The position numbers and the translations under genes were made by a program. The notes beneath the pieces were generated by a model. The model worked only from the letters and a program-made list of their open reading frames with translations. It made no database searches and had not been told where the DNA came from. Positions 50,601 to 59,124 of a stretch of 64,000 nt of DNA are shown piece by piece. Source of the DNA: Nocardia sp. NRRL S-836. Its GTDB lineage: Bacteria > Actinomycetota > Actinomycetes > Mycobacteriales > Pseudonocardiaceae. Location: contig NZ_LGDY01000150.1 of the NCBI RefSeq assembly GCF_001279525.1, positions 1 through 64,000 of the forward strand, written 5' to 3'. Every line of letters begins with the position of its first letter. Position 1 is the stretch's first letter.

Positions 50601-52804
50601 TCGAAGTCGACGTCGTGGTGGACGACCTGTTCCACGCGGCCGTCGGGGGTCAGGCGGAACCCGGTGCGCAAGGCGTCGTGTCGGGCCACGAGCGCACGGA
50701 GTGCGGCGCGCACGGCCTCGACGTCCGGTTCGCTGTCCCAGTCGACCCGCCCGGCGATGTGGTAGGCCGCTCCCGCCCCGATCTGGTCGAGCAGCCACAG
50801 CCGCTCCTGCCCGGACGACGCGGGCGCCACCGCGCCGTCGGCGAGCCGGGGAACCGGGTCGGTCACCCGCACACCCCTGGACGCGGAGGCCACCGCGGCC
50901 GGGGTCGCCGCGCTGAGCAGCCACTCCAGCTGCACGTCGGTGTCGTGGTCCGAGAGGAGCGCGGACCGCAGCCGGACGGCACGCAGGGAGTCGAGCCCCT
51001 GTCCGACGAGCGGCCGGTCGGGGTGCAGTGCCGCGTGATCGAGCTGGAGCGTCTCGGCGACCAGCCCGAGGACCGGGTCCTCGGGGCCGGCCGCGCGCTC
51101 GGCGACCGGTGCGACCGGCTCGGCGGTGAGAGCCGCCAGCGTTCCGGCGAGGTACTGCTCCCGGCACGCGGTCCGGCGCACCTTGCCACTGGAGGTCCTG
51201 GGCACGGAGCCCGGCCGCACCAGCACCACGTCGGACAGTTCGAGCAGGTGGTCGCGGGTGACGGCCTCGCGCACCGCGCGCACCAACGCAGTGACCTCGG
51301 CCGGCTGGCCTTGCGCGAACCCCCTGGCCACCTCGTGCACCAGGACGACCCGTTCGGTCGCGCCGTCGTCGACGGCGAACGCGGCTGCCCGCCCGGCGGC
51401 CAGGCCCGGTCCGGCGCTGGCCGCGGACTGCTCGATGTCGGCCGGGTAGTGATTGGCGCCCCGGACCACGATCAGCTCCTTGAGCCGTCCGGTCACGAAC
51501 AGCTCGCCGTCCCGCAGGAACCCGAGGTCGCCGGTGCGCAGCCAGTCGTGTTCCGACCCGGCGAGCCGTGCGTGGAAGACGCGCCGCGTCTCCTTTTCGT
51601 TCGCCCAGTAGCCCGCGCCCACGGTGGGGCCGCTGACCCAGATCTCGCCGACCGCACCGGGCGGGCGCTCCTCGCCGGTGGCCGGGTCCACCACGGCGAC
51701 GAGGTCCGCGCCCCTGGTGGTGCCGCAGCCCACGAGCGTCGCCCCGGACTCGGCCGGCACGACGCTGCCGCCGGCCAGCTCCGCGCGGTCCACCGTGAGC
51801 TCCACCGGCCGCGCCGACGAGGCGGCACCGGTCACGAACAACGTCGCTTCCGCGAGTCCGTAGCAGGGCAGGAACGCCTCCGCGCGGAAGCCGGCCGGAC
51901 CGAAGCGTTCGGCGAACGCGTGCAACGTCGGGGCGCGCACCGGTTCCGCGCCGACCAGGGCCAGCCGCCAGGTGCTCAGGTCGAGCCCGGCCAGCTCCTC
52001 GTCGCTGATCCGGCGCACGCATTCCGCGTACGCGAAGTCCGGGGCGGCACTGGCCGTCGCACCGAACTCGCTGATGGCGCGCAGCCACCGGACGGGGTGG
52101 TGCAGGAAGGCCATGGGGGACATCAGCATGCCGGGGAACCCGCTGTGCAGCGGCTGCAGGATCCCGCCGATCAGGCCCATGTCGTGGTACGGCGGCAGCC
52201 AGCTGACGCTGCGCGTGTGCTCGTCCGGTGCGAGCACACCGGCGATCACGGCCGAGTTGTGCAGCAGGTTGCCGTGGCTGAGCAGGACGCCCTTCGGCGT
52301 CGCCGTGGAACCCGAGGTGTACTGGAGGAACGCGACGGTGTCCGGCGTCAGCGCAGGCCTTGACCAGCCCGTCTCCTCGCCGGTGGGCACGAGCCAGCGC
52401 AGTGACCGGTCGCCCAGCCGCTCCTGCACGGCGGGCAGGAGCACCTCGTCGGTCATGGCGACGGTCGCGGCGCAGTCCTCGGCCACGGCGAGCACGCGCG
52501 CGATTCCCGCGCGGTTGGTCGGCGGGTAGACGGGGACCGCGACGGCACCGGCGTAGAGGCAGCCGAAGAAGGCGGTGACGTAGCTCGCGCCCGGCGGGTG
52601 CAGCAGCATCACCCGGTCACCGGGTTCCACGCCGGTGGCCTGCAGCTGGGCCGCGGCGGCGCGCGCGGCGGCGTCCAGCTCGCGGTAGGTCAGCGCGAGC
52701 TCGGCGCCGTCGCCGTCGGTGAACACGTAGCCGACGGCGTCAGGTTGCCCGGTTGCCCGCGCGACCAGCAGTTCGACGAGATCTGCGGGGTCACTCAGCC
52801 CCAT
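47627..52804 (-). CDS. Lipoinitiation NRPS: FAAL-ACP-C-A-PCP
   Basis: 1725 aa; ATG 52804 chosen because CAGGAG precedes it (an in-frame GTG lies 6 bases upstream). Residues ~1-575 are a fatty acyl-AMP ligase (YTSGSTATPKGVLLSHGNLL, YGLAEATLFVTG, RTGDLGFLRDG, SSGKVRRTACREQYL); ~580-650 an acyl carrier with GQGLDSLRAV; ~665-1080 a condensation domain with intact HHLVADG; ~1110-1600 an A domain (FTSGSTGKPKGATNTHGG, YGPAEA, YATGDRARW, PNGKVDRKALPP) whose by-eye specificity residues are D-V-P-N-V-S-T-V-E-K; ~1615-1690 a PCP with SFFDLGGHSLLATRV. It loads a fatty acid as starter and adds the first amino acid, so the product is a lipopeptide or acyl-peptide. Its start overlaps the upstream C-PCP stop. 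Confidence 0.92.
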   Translation of the reverse strand: MGLSDPADLVELLVARATGQPDAVGYVFTDGDGAELALTYRELDAAARAAAAQLQATGVEPGDRVMLLHPPGASYVTAFFGCLYAGAVAVPVYPPTNRAGIARVLAVAEDCAATVAMTDEVLLPAVQERLGDRSLRWLVPTGEETGWSRPALTPDTVAFLQYTSGSTATPKGVLLSHGNLLHNSAVIAGVLAPDEHTRSVSWLPPYHDMGLIGGILQPLHSGFPGMLMSPMAFLHHPVRWLRAISEFGATASAAPDFAYAECVRRISDEELAGLDLSTWRLALVGAEPVRAPTLHAFAERFGPAGFRAEAFLPCYGLAEATLFVTGAASSARPVELTVDRAELAGGSVVPAESGATLVGCGTTRGADLVAVVDPATGEERPPGAVGEIWVSGPTVGAGYWANEKETRRVFHARLAGSEHDWLRTGDLGFLRDGELFVTGRLKELIVVRGANHYPADIEQSAASAGPGLAAGRAAAFAVDDGATERVVLVHEVARGFAQGQPAEVTALVRAVREAVTRDHLLELSDVVLVRPGSVPRTSSGKVRRTACREQYLAGTLAALTAEPVAPVAERAAGPEDPVLGLVAETLQLDHAALHPDRPLVGQGLDSLRAVRLRSALLSDHDTDVQLEWLLSAATPAAVASASRGVRVTDPVPRLADGAVAPASSGQERLWLLDQIGAGAAYHIAGRVDWDSEPDVEAVRAALRALVARHDALRTGFRLTPDGRVEQVVHHDVDFDVAIRQVPDDAALDEECLRLAEQRFDLGAPPLLRAMLFQVTTGGRWVLALCVHHLVADGASAAVLARELNTLISDGPSALPELPVRYADFAAWQRDQAAGDALAGQVAHWRDRLTGAVPLELPADAAAGTDRSFAGKALPLTIPADLMAEVRRLAAAEQVTPFMVLAAAWVTVLSRWADQTDVVIGTVTAGRSRPELSEVVGFFANTVPLRVNVDGEPTFRELLGRIRETCLAAYANQDLPFDQIVRAARQDQDFSDRLSIVRNMLVLRENLPPVAAAGRVSQLHTGTAQFDVRIELSPAAGGELTGLLEYSTDVLGELTATGLGEGLVEVLRGGTADAGQPVSRLPLMSATALSRAVSLGDGGPLRTEFDSVVGWFESVVDRWGDGIAVVEDGGDQLSFRDVETRANQLARWLSRHGVERGSRVGICLDRGQHLVVGLWATWKAGGVYVPLDPDSPPERLAGMAADARPVLVLTSRAARKRVPPNLPSVCLDDPEVRAEVAAEDTSAPGTVLGPHDVAYVLFTSGSTGKPKGATNTHGGFVNRLASYQHRLGLDSRQVSATKAPIGFDVSVPELVWPLLHGARMVLVAPGGHRDPAHLHEVFDRHGVTVSNFVPSMLRPFVEHDHPGGHPALELVVSSGEELPAALAADFLRRYPGARLMNTYGPAEAAVEVVTHEVSGPLGARVPLGRPLAGVPLFVLDRSLSPVPQGMVGELYVGGVQVGHGYEGRPELTAARYLPSPFGDGERLYATGDRARWTDGGLLEYWGRNDFQVKVHGQRVELGEVEVVLRECAGVADAVVVAVPDQYGDRFLAAYVVAQAERPSVEQLRADLGVTLPKHMVPAVFTWLDAIPLSPNGKVDRKALPPVTLQRGAETAYVEPRDALEGQLAEIWAEVLGVARIGVRDSFFDLGGHSLLATRVVSRIRADLRVELPLTDLLTTDPTVERLADRIRERRVQQASRADLREVLAMVATLSDEEVAARLAEEQGNVG

Positions 52805-54830
52805 GGTCACTCCTGTCGTGATCGGCCCGAAACCGTGCGCGGTCCAGCTTGGGAATGGATCTCGTGGGCCTGGCGGGCGTCGCCTTCTCGACCAGGCCGG
52901 CCACGTTCGCGACGGTGCCGGCCTCGAAGAAGTCGACCAGCTCCAGCTCCACGTGGCAGGCCGCGTGGATCCGGTGCAGGATCCGCACGGCGAGCAGCGA
53001 GTGGCCGCCGAGGTCGAAGAAGTCGTCGTGCACGCCGACGTCGCCGACGTCCAGCAGTTCCGACCAGATCGCCGCGATCACACGCTCGGTCTCGGTGCGG
53101 GCGGCGACGACGTCCGCGCGCGGCTCAGCTCGTTCGGCCGGCGCCTGCCGCGGTTCCTCGTCGGCGGCCGGTGCGAGGAACTCCAGCGCTCCCGCGGCGG
53201 TCCGCCGGGCCCGGAGCCCGGTCGCGTACAACCGCGTGCCCGATCCGGACGGGTCCGGCACGAAACGCTCCGCCGTGCGACCGGGGTGTCCCGCGAACCC
53301 CTCGCCCGCCTCGGACGCGCTCACGAACAGCTGTCCGACCACCCCCGCCGGCACCTCGGTCAACGAGCGGTCCAGCAGGTGCAGACGGCTGGTCTGGTCG
53401 TGCCGCTGCTCCACCGGGGCCAGCGGCAGCCTCCACACCGGACACGTGGCGTCGGCCGTTCCGGCGCGCAGCACCTCGGTCAGCGCATCGACCAGCCGCC
53501 GGACCGAGGACCTCGTCAGCACGTCCGCGGCGAACTCCACGAACCCGGTCAGCCCGCCGTCCGCCGCGGGCGACAGCTCGATCTCCAGCTCGAACTTGGC
53601 GGTACCGGTGTGCACCGGGACCACGTCCATGCTGATCCCCGGCAGCTGGGCCGTGGCGGGCGGGGTGTTGTGCAGCACCAGCAGGTGCCGCACGACCGGC
53701 GAGCGGCCCGTCGCGTCCCGGTCCGGCCGGACCACCTTGACCAGCTGGTCGAACGGCAGGTCCTGGTGCGCGTAGGCGTCGAGGCACGTCCGGCGCACCC
53801 GGCCGAGCAGCTCGCGGAAGGTCATGGGGGCACGCACGTCCACCCGCAGCGCCAGGGTGTTCACGAAGAACCCGACCAGCCCTTCGAGCTCCGTCCTGGT
53901 GCGCGCGGCGATCGCGGTCCCCCACACCACGTCCGCGCGGTCCGCCCACCGCGACAGCACGACCGCCCAGGCCGTGGCCAGGACCATGTAGAGCGTGGCG
54001 CCCTCGGCCTCACCGAGCCGCCGCATGCCGTCCACGAGATCGGCGGGCAGCGACATCGGCAGCTCCCCGCCCGCGAACGGCCGTCCGGGGGACGCGCCGT
54101 CGGGGGGCAGTGCGAACGGCCGCACACCGGCGAGCTGCTCGCGCCAGTACTCCACCTGCCCGGCGAGCGCGTCGCCGGAGACGTGATCGCGGTGCCACGC
54201 CGCGAAGTCCGCGTAGCGGATCGGCAGTGGCCGCAACACCGGTCGCTGCCCGGCGCTCAGCGCGCCGTAGACGACGGCGAACTCCTCCGCAAGGACCCCG
54301 AGCGACCAGCCGTCCACCACGATGTGGTGCACGCACAGCACCAGGTACCACTCGGCCGGACCGACCTGGAACAGCGCCGGCCGCAACAGGCTCGGCCCGG
54401 CCAGGTCGAACGGCCGGCGGCAGAAGATCCCCACCTCGTCCCAGAGCCCGTCCGCGGTGACCGCGTGGACCGGCAGGTCGACCGGGACGGCCTCCGGGGG
54501 ATGCACGACCTGGACGACGGCGCCGTCGGTGTCGACCTCCAGCCCGGTGCGCAGGGCCTCGTGCCGGTCGACCAGGCGGCGCACCGTGTCCCGCAGGACG
54601 GCGAGGTCCAGCTCGCCGCACATCCTGAGCGCACCGGCCACCACGTAGAGCGGGCTGCCGGGGTTCATCCGCTCGAAGAAGAAAAGCCGTTCCTGGGCCG
54701 GGGATGCCGGGCTCCGCGGCTCCCCGGCGGGACGGCGCGGGATCGGTGCCGGCGCGGCGCCGACACCGGCCCGGTCCAGTCGCTGCTGGAGCAGCCGGTA
54801 CTGGTCAGCCGAGAGTGGTCCAGAAGCCAA
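52791..54830 (-). CDS. NRPS module C-(adenylation remnant)-PCP
   Basis: 679 aa from TTG 54830 with GGGGAGG upstream. Residues ~40-460 are a condensation domain with intact HHIVVDG and VGFFVNTLALRV. Where an A domain of about 500 residues is expected, only about 85 remain (LHLLDRSLTEVPAGVVGQLF, HPGRTAERFVPDPSGSGTRL, YATGLRARRTAAGALEF): the A6-A8 stretch, with the ATP-binding Asp of TGD changed to Leu and A1-A5 and A10 gone. Then a normal PCP (DDFFDLGGHSLLAVRILHRI). The PCP must be charged by another A domain in trans, or the module is skipped. The cut ends are smooth, so this is a settled deletion, not a frameshift. Confidence 0.88.
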   Translation of the reverse strand: MASGPLSADQYRLLQQRLDRAGVGAAPAPIPRRPAGEPRSPASPAQERLFFFERMNPGSPLYVVAGALRMCGELDLAVLRDTVRRLVDRHEALRTGLEVDTDGAVVQVVHPPEAVPVDLPVHAVTADGLWDEVGIFCRRPFDLAGPSLLRPALFQVGPAEWYLVLCVHHIVVDGWSLGVLAEEFAVVYGALSAGQRPVLRPLPIRYADFAAWHRDHVSGDALAGQVEYWREQLAGVRPFALPPDGASPGRPFAGGELPMSLPADLVDGMRRLGEAEGATLYMVLATAWAVVLSRWADRADVVWGTAIAARTRTELEGLVGFFVNTLALRVDVRAPMTFRELLGRVRRTCLDAYAHQDLPFDQLVKVVRPDRDATGRSPVVRHLLVLHNTPPATAQLPGISMDVVPVHTGTAKFELEIELSPAADGGLTGFVEFAADVLTRSSVRRLVDALTEVLRAGTADATCPVWRLPLAPVEQRHDQTSRLHLLDRSLTEVPAGVVGQLFVSASEAGEGFAGHPGRTAERFVPDPSGSGTRLYATGLRARRTAAGALEFLAPAADEEPRQAPAERAEPRADVVAARTETERVIAAIWSELLDVGDVGVHDDFFDLGGHSLLAVRILHRIHAACHVELELVDFFEAGTVANVAGLVEKATPARPTRSIPKLDRARFRADHDRSDHGAE

Positions 54831-54913
54831 AACGCCCGCCCCTCCCCTGTGGTGGCGACGAACGCCGCAGCCGAGCTGTCACGTCATCACGTTTGCCCGG
54901 CCGGACAGCCGCA

Positions 54914-54937
54914 ACAAGTCGGTGAGTCCCCCGACAG
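54914..54937 (-). promoter_or_regulatory. Conserved cluster motif, copy B
   Basis: Minus strand: TGTCGGG-N7-CCGACTTGT, 84 bases upstream of the C-PCP gene. Between motif and gene, bases about 54840-54885 are similar to the start of the thioesterase gene at 62573 (25 of 32 bases from GTGAC onward), at the same 31-base spacing from the motif. Confidence 0.65.
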
Positions 54938-54946
54938 TGCACGACC

Positions 54947-55651
54947 TCATCGCCGGCCGAGCGACTCCTCGACCACCCGCAGCACCTGTTCGGCGGAGCG
55001 CATGACGTACATGTGCTCGCCTCGCAGCTCCCGCAGCGTGAACCCGCGGCTCGTCGCCTTCGCCCACTCGCCGGCCAGCTCGGCGGAGACCAGAGCGTCG
55101 TGCTCGCCCCGGATCGCGGTGATCGGGGCGGCGAGCGGCGTGTCGGTGCTGGGCCGGTAGTTCTCGTGCATCTCCACGTCCGCCCGCAACGTCGGCAGCA
55201 CCATCCGGCGCACCTCGGGGTCGCGCAGTGCGTCGTCGCGGTGCCCGGCGAGCTCGGCGACCCGGTCGGCGAACTCGTCGTCGGGCAACCCGGTCGCCCG
55301 CCGCGTGCGTTGCGTCCACGGCCCCGGTGAGCCGCTGACGACCAGGCTCACCACCTCGGCCCGCGTCGTGTCCGCGAGCAGGTGGGCCAGCTCGTAGGCC
55401 AGGACGGCGCCCAGGCTGTGGCCGAAGAGCGCGACCGGGCCGCTGTCGCCGATCTCCGCGAGGATGTCGGGCAGCACGCCGCGCGCCGCCAGGTGGACGT
55501 CGCGGTACGGCTCCTTCCTGACCAGCCGTTCGCGGCCGGGCAACCGCACGGCGACGATCTCCAGTCCGGCGGGGGCCACCGGGCGCCACTGCCGGAAGAA
55601 CGCGCTGCCGCTGCCCGCGAAAGGCAGGCACACCAACGGAATGCTGCTCAT
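54947..55651 (-). CDS. Type II thioesterase 1 (NRPS editing)
   Basis: 234 aa; ATG shares a base with the C-A-PCP stop (TGATG). Alpha/beta hydrolase of the GrsT/TEII class: PLVCLPFAGSGSAFFRQWRP, VAVRLPGRERLVRKEPY, nucleophile Ser in ALFGHSLGAVLAYELA, acidic residue in ITAIRGEHDALVS and the His in LRGEHMYVM. Normally removes wrong acyl or aminoacyl groups from carrier proteins. With no integrated thioesterase in the cluster it might also release the product. Confidence 0.9.
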   Translation of the reverse strand: MSSIPLVCLPFAGSGSAFFRQWRPVAPAGLEIVAVRLPGRERLVRKEPYRDVHLAARGVLPDILAEIGDSGPVALFGHSLGAVLAYELAHLLADTTRAEVVSLVVSGSPGPWTQRTRRATGLPDDEFADRVAELAGHRDDALRDPEVRRMVLPTLRADVEMHENYRPSTDTPLAAPITAIRGEHDALVSAELAGEWAKATSRGFTLRELRGEHMYVMRSAEQVLRVVEESLGRR

Positions 55652-58600
55652 CAGGCCCTCGTCCCGTCCTGCATCTCGCTGCGTGCCTGCTCGTCGGACA
55701 ACGCGCTCACTTCAAGGACCAGCTCGGCGATCGCGTCCACGTCGATGCCTTCGGTGGCACCGAGCTGCCTCATGTAGACGGCGAGCGACCGCACCGTGCG
55801 CGCCGCGAGGAAGCCCGGGATGTCCAGCTTGATCCGGAACAGCTCCCTGATCCGCGACACCGCCTGGGTGGCCAGCAGGGAGTGCCCGCCCAGCTCGAAG
55901 AAGTCGTCCACCGCACCGATCCGCGGCACCGCGAGCAGCCCCGACCACAGCTCGGCGAGCACCTGCTCCAGGTTCCCGTCCGGCGGGGTGTACGCGTCCT
56001 GCGCGACACCCGCCCCCGGCACCGGCAGCGCCGCCCGGTTCAGCTTTCCGCTGGGCAGCAGGGGAAGCCGGTCCAGCACGACGTAGGCCGACGGCACCAT
56101 GTGGTCCGGAAGGCGCTCACTGAGGTAGGCGCGCAACGCGGTCGCCGACGGGTGGTCCTCGCCGCGTGGCGTGACGTAGGCGGCCAGCCTGCGCTCGCCG
56201 ACGGAGTCGGTGTAGGCGAGCACCACCGGCTCGTTCACCTCCGGGTGACCGGCGAGCGCGTTCTCGATCTCGCCCAGCTCGATCCGGAACCCCCGGATCT
56301 TCACCTGGAGGTCCAGCCGGCCCAGGAAGTCGAGGTCACCGCCCGCGAGGAAACGGGCGTGGTCGCCGGTGGCGTACATCCGGCCGCCCGGCTCGGGGCT
56401 GAACGGGTCCGGCACGAACCGCTCGGCGGTCAGCCCCGGCCGCCGCCAGTAGCCGCGGCCGGGACCGGCTCCGCCGACGAACAGCTCCCCCGCCACCCCG
56501 ACCGGGACCGGTTCGCCGTGCTCGTCGAGGACGTAGATCCGGTGGTTGGGCAGCGGCCGGCCCCACGGCACCCCGGCCGGGCTGCGCCCGGTCACCGGGT
56601 GGGACGTGCTGCAGTAGGACACCTCGGTCATGCCGGCGAGGTTGAGCAGCCGCACACCGGGCACGAGCTCGGCCAGCCGGGCGGGCAGTGCGGGCGGCAT
56701 CCGGTCGCCGCCGAGACCGACCACCCGCAGGGCGACGCCGGCCATGCCCTGCCGTCCGTACGTGTGGTTCACGAGCATGTCCAGCAACGCCGGGGCCGAG
56801 CTCCACGCGGTCACCCGCTGCTGCCGCAACAGCTCCAGCAGCTGCTCGGGGTCGGTGGTCACGATGTCGCCGGGCACCACGACCGTGGCACCCGCCGCCA
56901 GCGTGCCGAAGACCTCGTAGACGGACATGTCGTAGTTCAGCGAGGAGATCGCCAGCATCCGGTCCGCGGGCTGCAGCCCGTAAGCCCCGTTGACGCCGTG
57001 CAACGTGTTGGCCACCCGGCCGTGCTCGTTCGCAGAGCCCTTGGGGCGGCCGGTGGAACCCGAGGTGTAGATGACGTAGGCGAGGTTCGCCTCGGTGACG
57101 ACGGCGGGAGGACGTTCCGGCGGGAGTTCCGCCAGGCGGGCGGCCTCCGTGTCGAGGGACACCAGCCGGGGACCGGTGGCGTCGTCGGTCACGCGCATGC
57201 GGTCGGGGTCCGCCACCGAGGAGTGGGTCAGCACGATCTCCGCTTCGGCGTCCTCGGCCATGTAGGCGACCCGGTCGCGGGGGTATCCCGGGTCGAGCGG
57301 CACGTAACCCGCGCCGGCCTTCAGGATGCCCAGCACCGCGACGATCATCAGCTCCGAGCGCGGCAGCGACACACCGACCAGCTGCTCCGGCCTGACGCCC
57401 TCGCCGCGCAGGAACCACGCGAGCTGGTTCGCCCGCTCGTCCAGCTCGCGGTAGGTCAGCGTCCGGTCGCCGAAGACGACCGCCGGTGCGTCGGGCGCGC
57501 GGTCGACCTGGTGCTCGAACAGCCCGTGCAGGGTGCCCGCGGTCCGTGCCGGTGCCGCAGAGCCGCCGCCGCTGAACTCGGCCACCATGCGGGCGCGTTC
57601 CTGCTCGGTGGCCATCGGCAGCCGCGAGATCCGGGTGTCCGGCTCGCGCAGCCCGGCCGTCAGCAGCAGGCTGAACGCCGTCATCATCCGCCGCACGGTG
57701 CCGGCCTCGAAGAGGTCGAGGCTGAACTCGGCGCGACCGGCGATGCCGCCGTCCGCGGCCGGCACGAGGTCGAGGGACAGGTCGAACTTGGTCGACTCGG
57801 TGTGCAGGTCCAGCACGTCCACCCGGACGCCGGGCAGTTCGAGCGCGGACATGGGCACGTTGCGCAGCACCAGCAGGGTCTGCACGAGCGGAACCGTGCC
57901 CGCCGACCGGTCGGCGACGGTTTCGGCGACCATCCGCTCGAACGGCAAGTCCTGGTTGGCGTACGCGGCGAGGCAGATCTCGCGGGCGGTCCTGACCAGC
58001 TCGCGGAAGGTCGGGTCGCCCGAGGTGTCCACGCGCAGCGGCAGGGTGTTCACGAAGAACCCGACCAGTGGCTCGACGTCGACGTGCACGCGGTTGGCGA
58101 CCGGCGAGCCGATGATCATCTCGGGCTGACCGCTCCACCGCCGCAGCAGCAGGGCGTACGCGGCGAGCAGCACCATGTACTGCGTCGCCTGCTCGGCCTC
58201 GGCCAGCTGGTCCACGGCACGGATGGTCTCCGCGTCCAGCAGGAGGGGCACCGACGCGCCGCGGGAGGTCCGCTCGGCGGGACGGGGCTTGTCCGCGGGC
58301 AGTTCCAGAACGGGCGCGCCCGCGAGCACCGCACGCCAGTGCTCCAGCTGACCGGCGTCCGACCGGCCGCGCTGCCAGACCGCGAAGTCCGCGTACTGCA
58401 CGGCCAGTTCCGGCAACGGCGACGGCTCGCCGGCCGCGTACGCCTGGTAGAGCGTCGTCAGCTCGTGCTGCAGGACGCCGAGCGACCAGCCGTCCGACAC
58501 TATGTGGTGCATGCTCAGCAGCAGCACGTGCTCGTCGTCGGCGACCCGCAGCACGCTGGCCCTGATCAGCGGCCCCCGCGCGAGGTCGAACGGCAGCCGG

Positions 58601-59064
58601 ACCTCCTGCTGGTAGCGCTCGCGCACCTCGGCCTCGGCGGCCTCGCCGGACAGCGCGTCCAGGTGCACCAGCGGAATCGTCATCGGCTCGGCGGGCCGCA
58701 CCACCTGGTGCGGCAGGCCGTCCCTCTCGGCGAACGTCGTCCGCAACACCTCGTGCCTGCGCACGATCTCGTCGAGCGACCGGCGCAGCGCGCCGAGGTC
58801 CAGCCGCCCCGTGAACCGCACCGCCGCCGGCACGACGTACGCCACCGAGCCGGGATCGGCCTGGTCCAGGTACCACAGCCGTTCCTGCGCGAACGAGCAC
58901 GGCAGCGGATCACCGGTCCGCGCGACGACGGGAACGGCCGCCGCCGACGCGGCCCTGCGCGCCAGCTCCGCACCCACCAGCAGCCGCTTCTCCGGCGTCA
59001 GGCCGCGCAGGACCTCCTCCAGGTCGATGTCCGCCGCGTCGTGCTCGCCCACCACATCTGCCAT
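55651..59064 (-). CDS. NRPS module C-A-PCP
   Basis: 1137 aa from ATG 59064. An N-terminal helical stretch (EEVLRGLTPEKRLLVGAELA) precedes the condensation domain (~50-470) with intact HHIVSDG. A domain ~500-990: YTSGSTGRPKGSANEHGR, NLAGMTEVSYC in the A5 place (AGMTE rather than YGPTE), YATGDHARF, PSGKLNRAALPV. By-eye specificity residues D-M-Y-S-V-L-L-Y-C-K, a form related to the Cys/Ser-like AGxTE adenylation group; no amino acid assigned. PCP ~1005-1075: DFFELGGHSLLATQAVSRI. No epimerase or terminal thioesterase domain. Coupled to the TEII gene downstream. Confidence 0.9.
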   Translation of the reverse strand: MADVVGEHDAADIDLEEVLRGLTPEKRLLVGAELARRAASAAAVPVVARTGDPLPCSFAQERLWYLDQADPGSVAYVVPAAVRFTGRLDLGALRRSLDEIVRRHEVLRTTFAERDGLPHQVVRPAEPMTIPLVHLDALSGEAAEAEVRERYQQEVRLPFDLARGPLIRASVLRVADDEHVLLLSMHHIVSDGWSLGVLQHELTTLYQAYAAGEPSPLPELAVQYADFAVWQRGRSDAGQLEHWRAVLAGAPVLELPADKPRPAERTSRGASVPLLLDAETIRAVDQLAEAEQATQYMVLLAAYALLLRRWSGQPEMIIGSPVANRVHVDVEPLVGFFVNTLPLRVDTSGDPTFRELVRTAREICLAAYANQDLPFERMVAETVADRSAGTVPLVQTLLVLRNVPMSALELPGVRVDVLDLHTESTKFDLSLDLVPAADGGIAGRAEFSLDLFEAGTVRRMMTAFSLLLTAGLREPDTRISRLPMATEQERARMVAEFSGGGSAAPARTAGTLHGLFEHQVDRAPDAPAVVFGDRTLTYRELDERANQLAWFLRGEGVRPEQLVGVSLPRSELMIVAVLGILKAGAGYVPLDPGYPRDRVAYMAEDAEAEIVLTHSSVADPDRMRVTDDATGPRLVSLDTEAARLAELPPERPPAVVTEANLAYVIYTSGSTGRPKGSANEHGRVANTLHGVNGAYGLQPADRMLAISSLNYDMSVYEVFGTLAAGATVVVPGDIVTTDPEQLLELLRQQRVTAWSSAPALLDMLVNHTYGRQGMAGVALRVVGLGGDRMPPALPARLAELVPGVRLLNLAGMTEVSYCSTSHPVTGRSPAGVPWGRPLPNHRIYVLDEHGEPVPVGVAGELFVGGAGPGRGYWRRPGLTAERFVPDPFSPEPGGRMYATGDHARFLAGGDLDFLGRLDLQVKIRGFRIELGEIENALAGHPEVNEPVVLAYTDSVGERRLAAYVTPRGEDHPSATALRAYLSERLPDHMVPSAYVVLDRLPLLPSGKLNRAALPVPGAGVAQDAYTPPDGNLEQVLAELWSGLLAVPRIGAVDDFFELGGHSLLATQAVSRIRELFRIKLDIPGFLAARTVRSLAVYMRQLGATEGIDVDAIAELVLEVSALSDEQARSEMQDGTRA

Positions 59065-59096
59065 TCACGCAGGATCGGGTTCGCGCGGCCGTGCGG

Positions 59097-59120
59097 GGAA
59101 GACGGGGATTCTCCCGACTG
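59097..59120 (-). promoter_or_regulatory. Conserved cluster motif, weaker copy D
   Basis: Minus strand: AGTCGGG-N7-CCGTCTTCC, about 16 of 24 bases matching copy A, with the same length. It ends 32 bases before the ATG of the C-A-PCP gene at 59064, the same distance as copy A from its gene. Confidence 0.45.
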
Positions 59121-59124
59121 CCGG

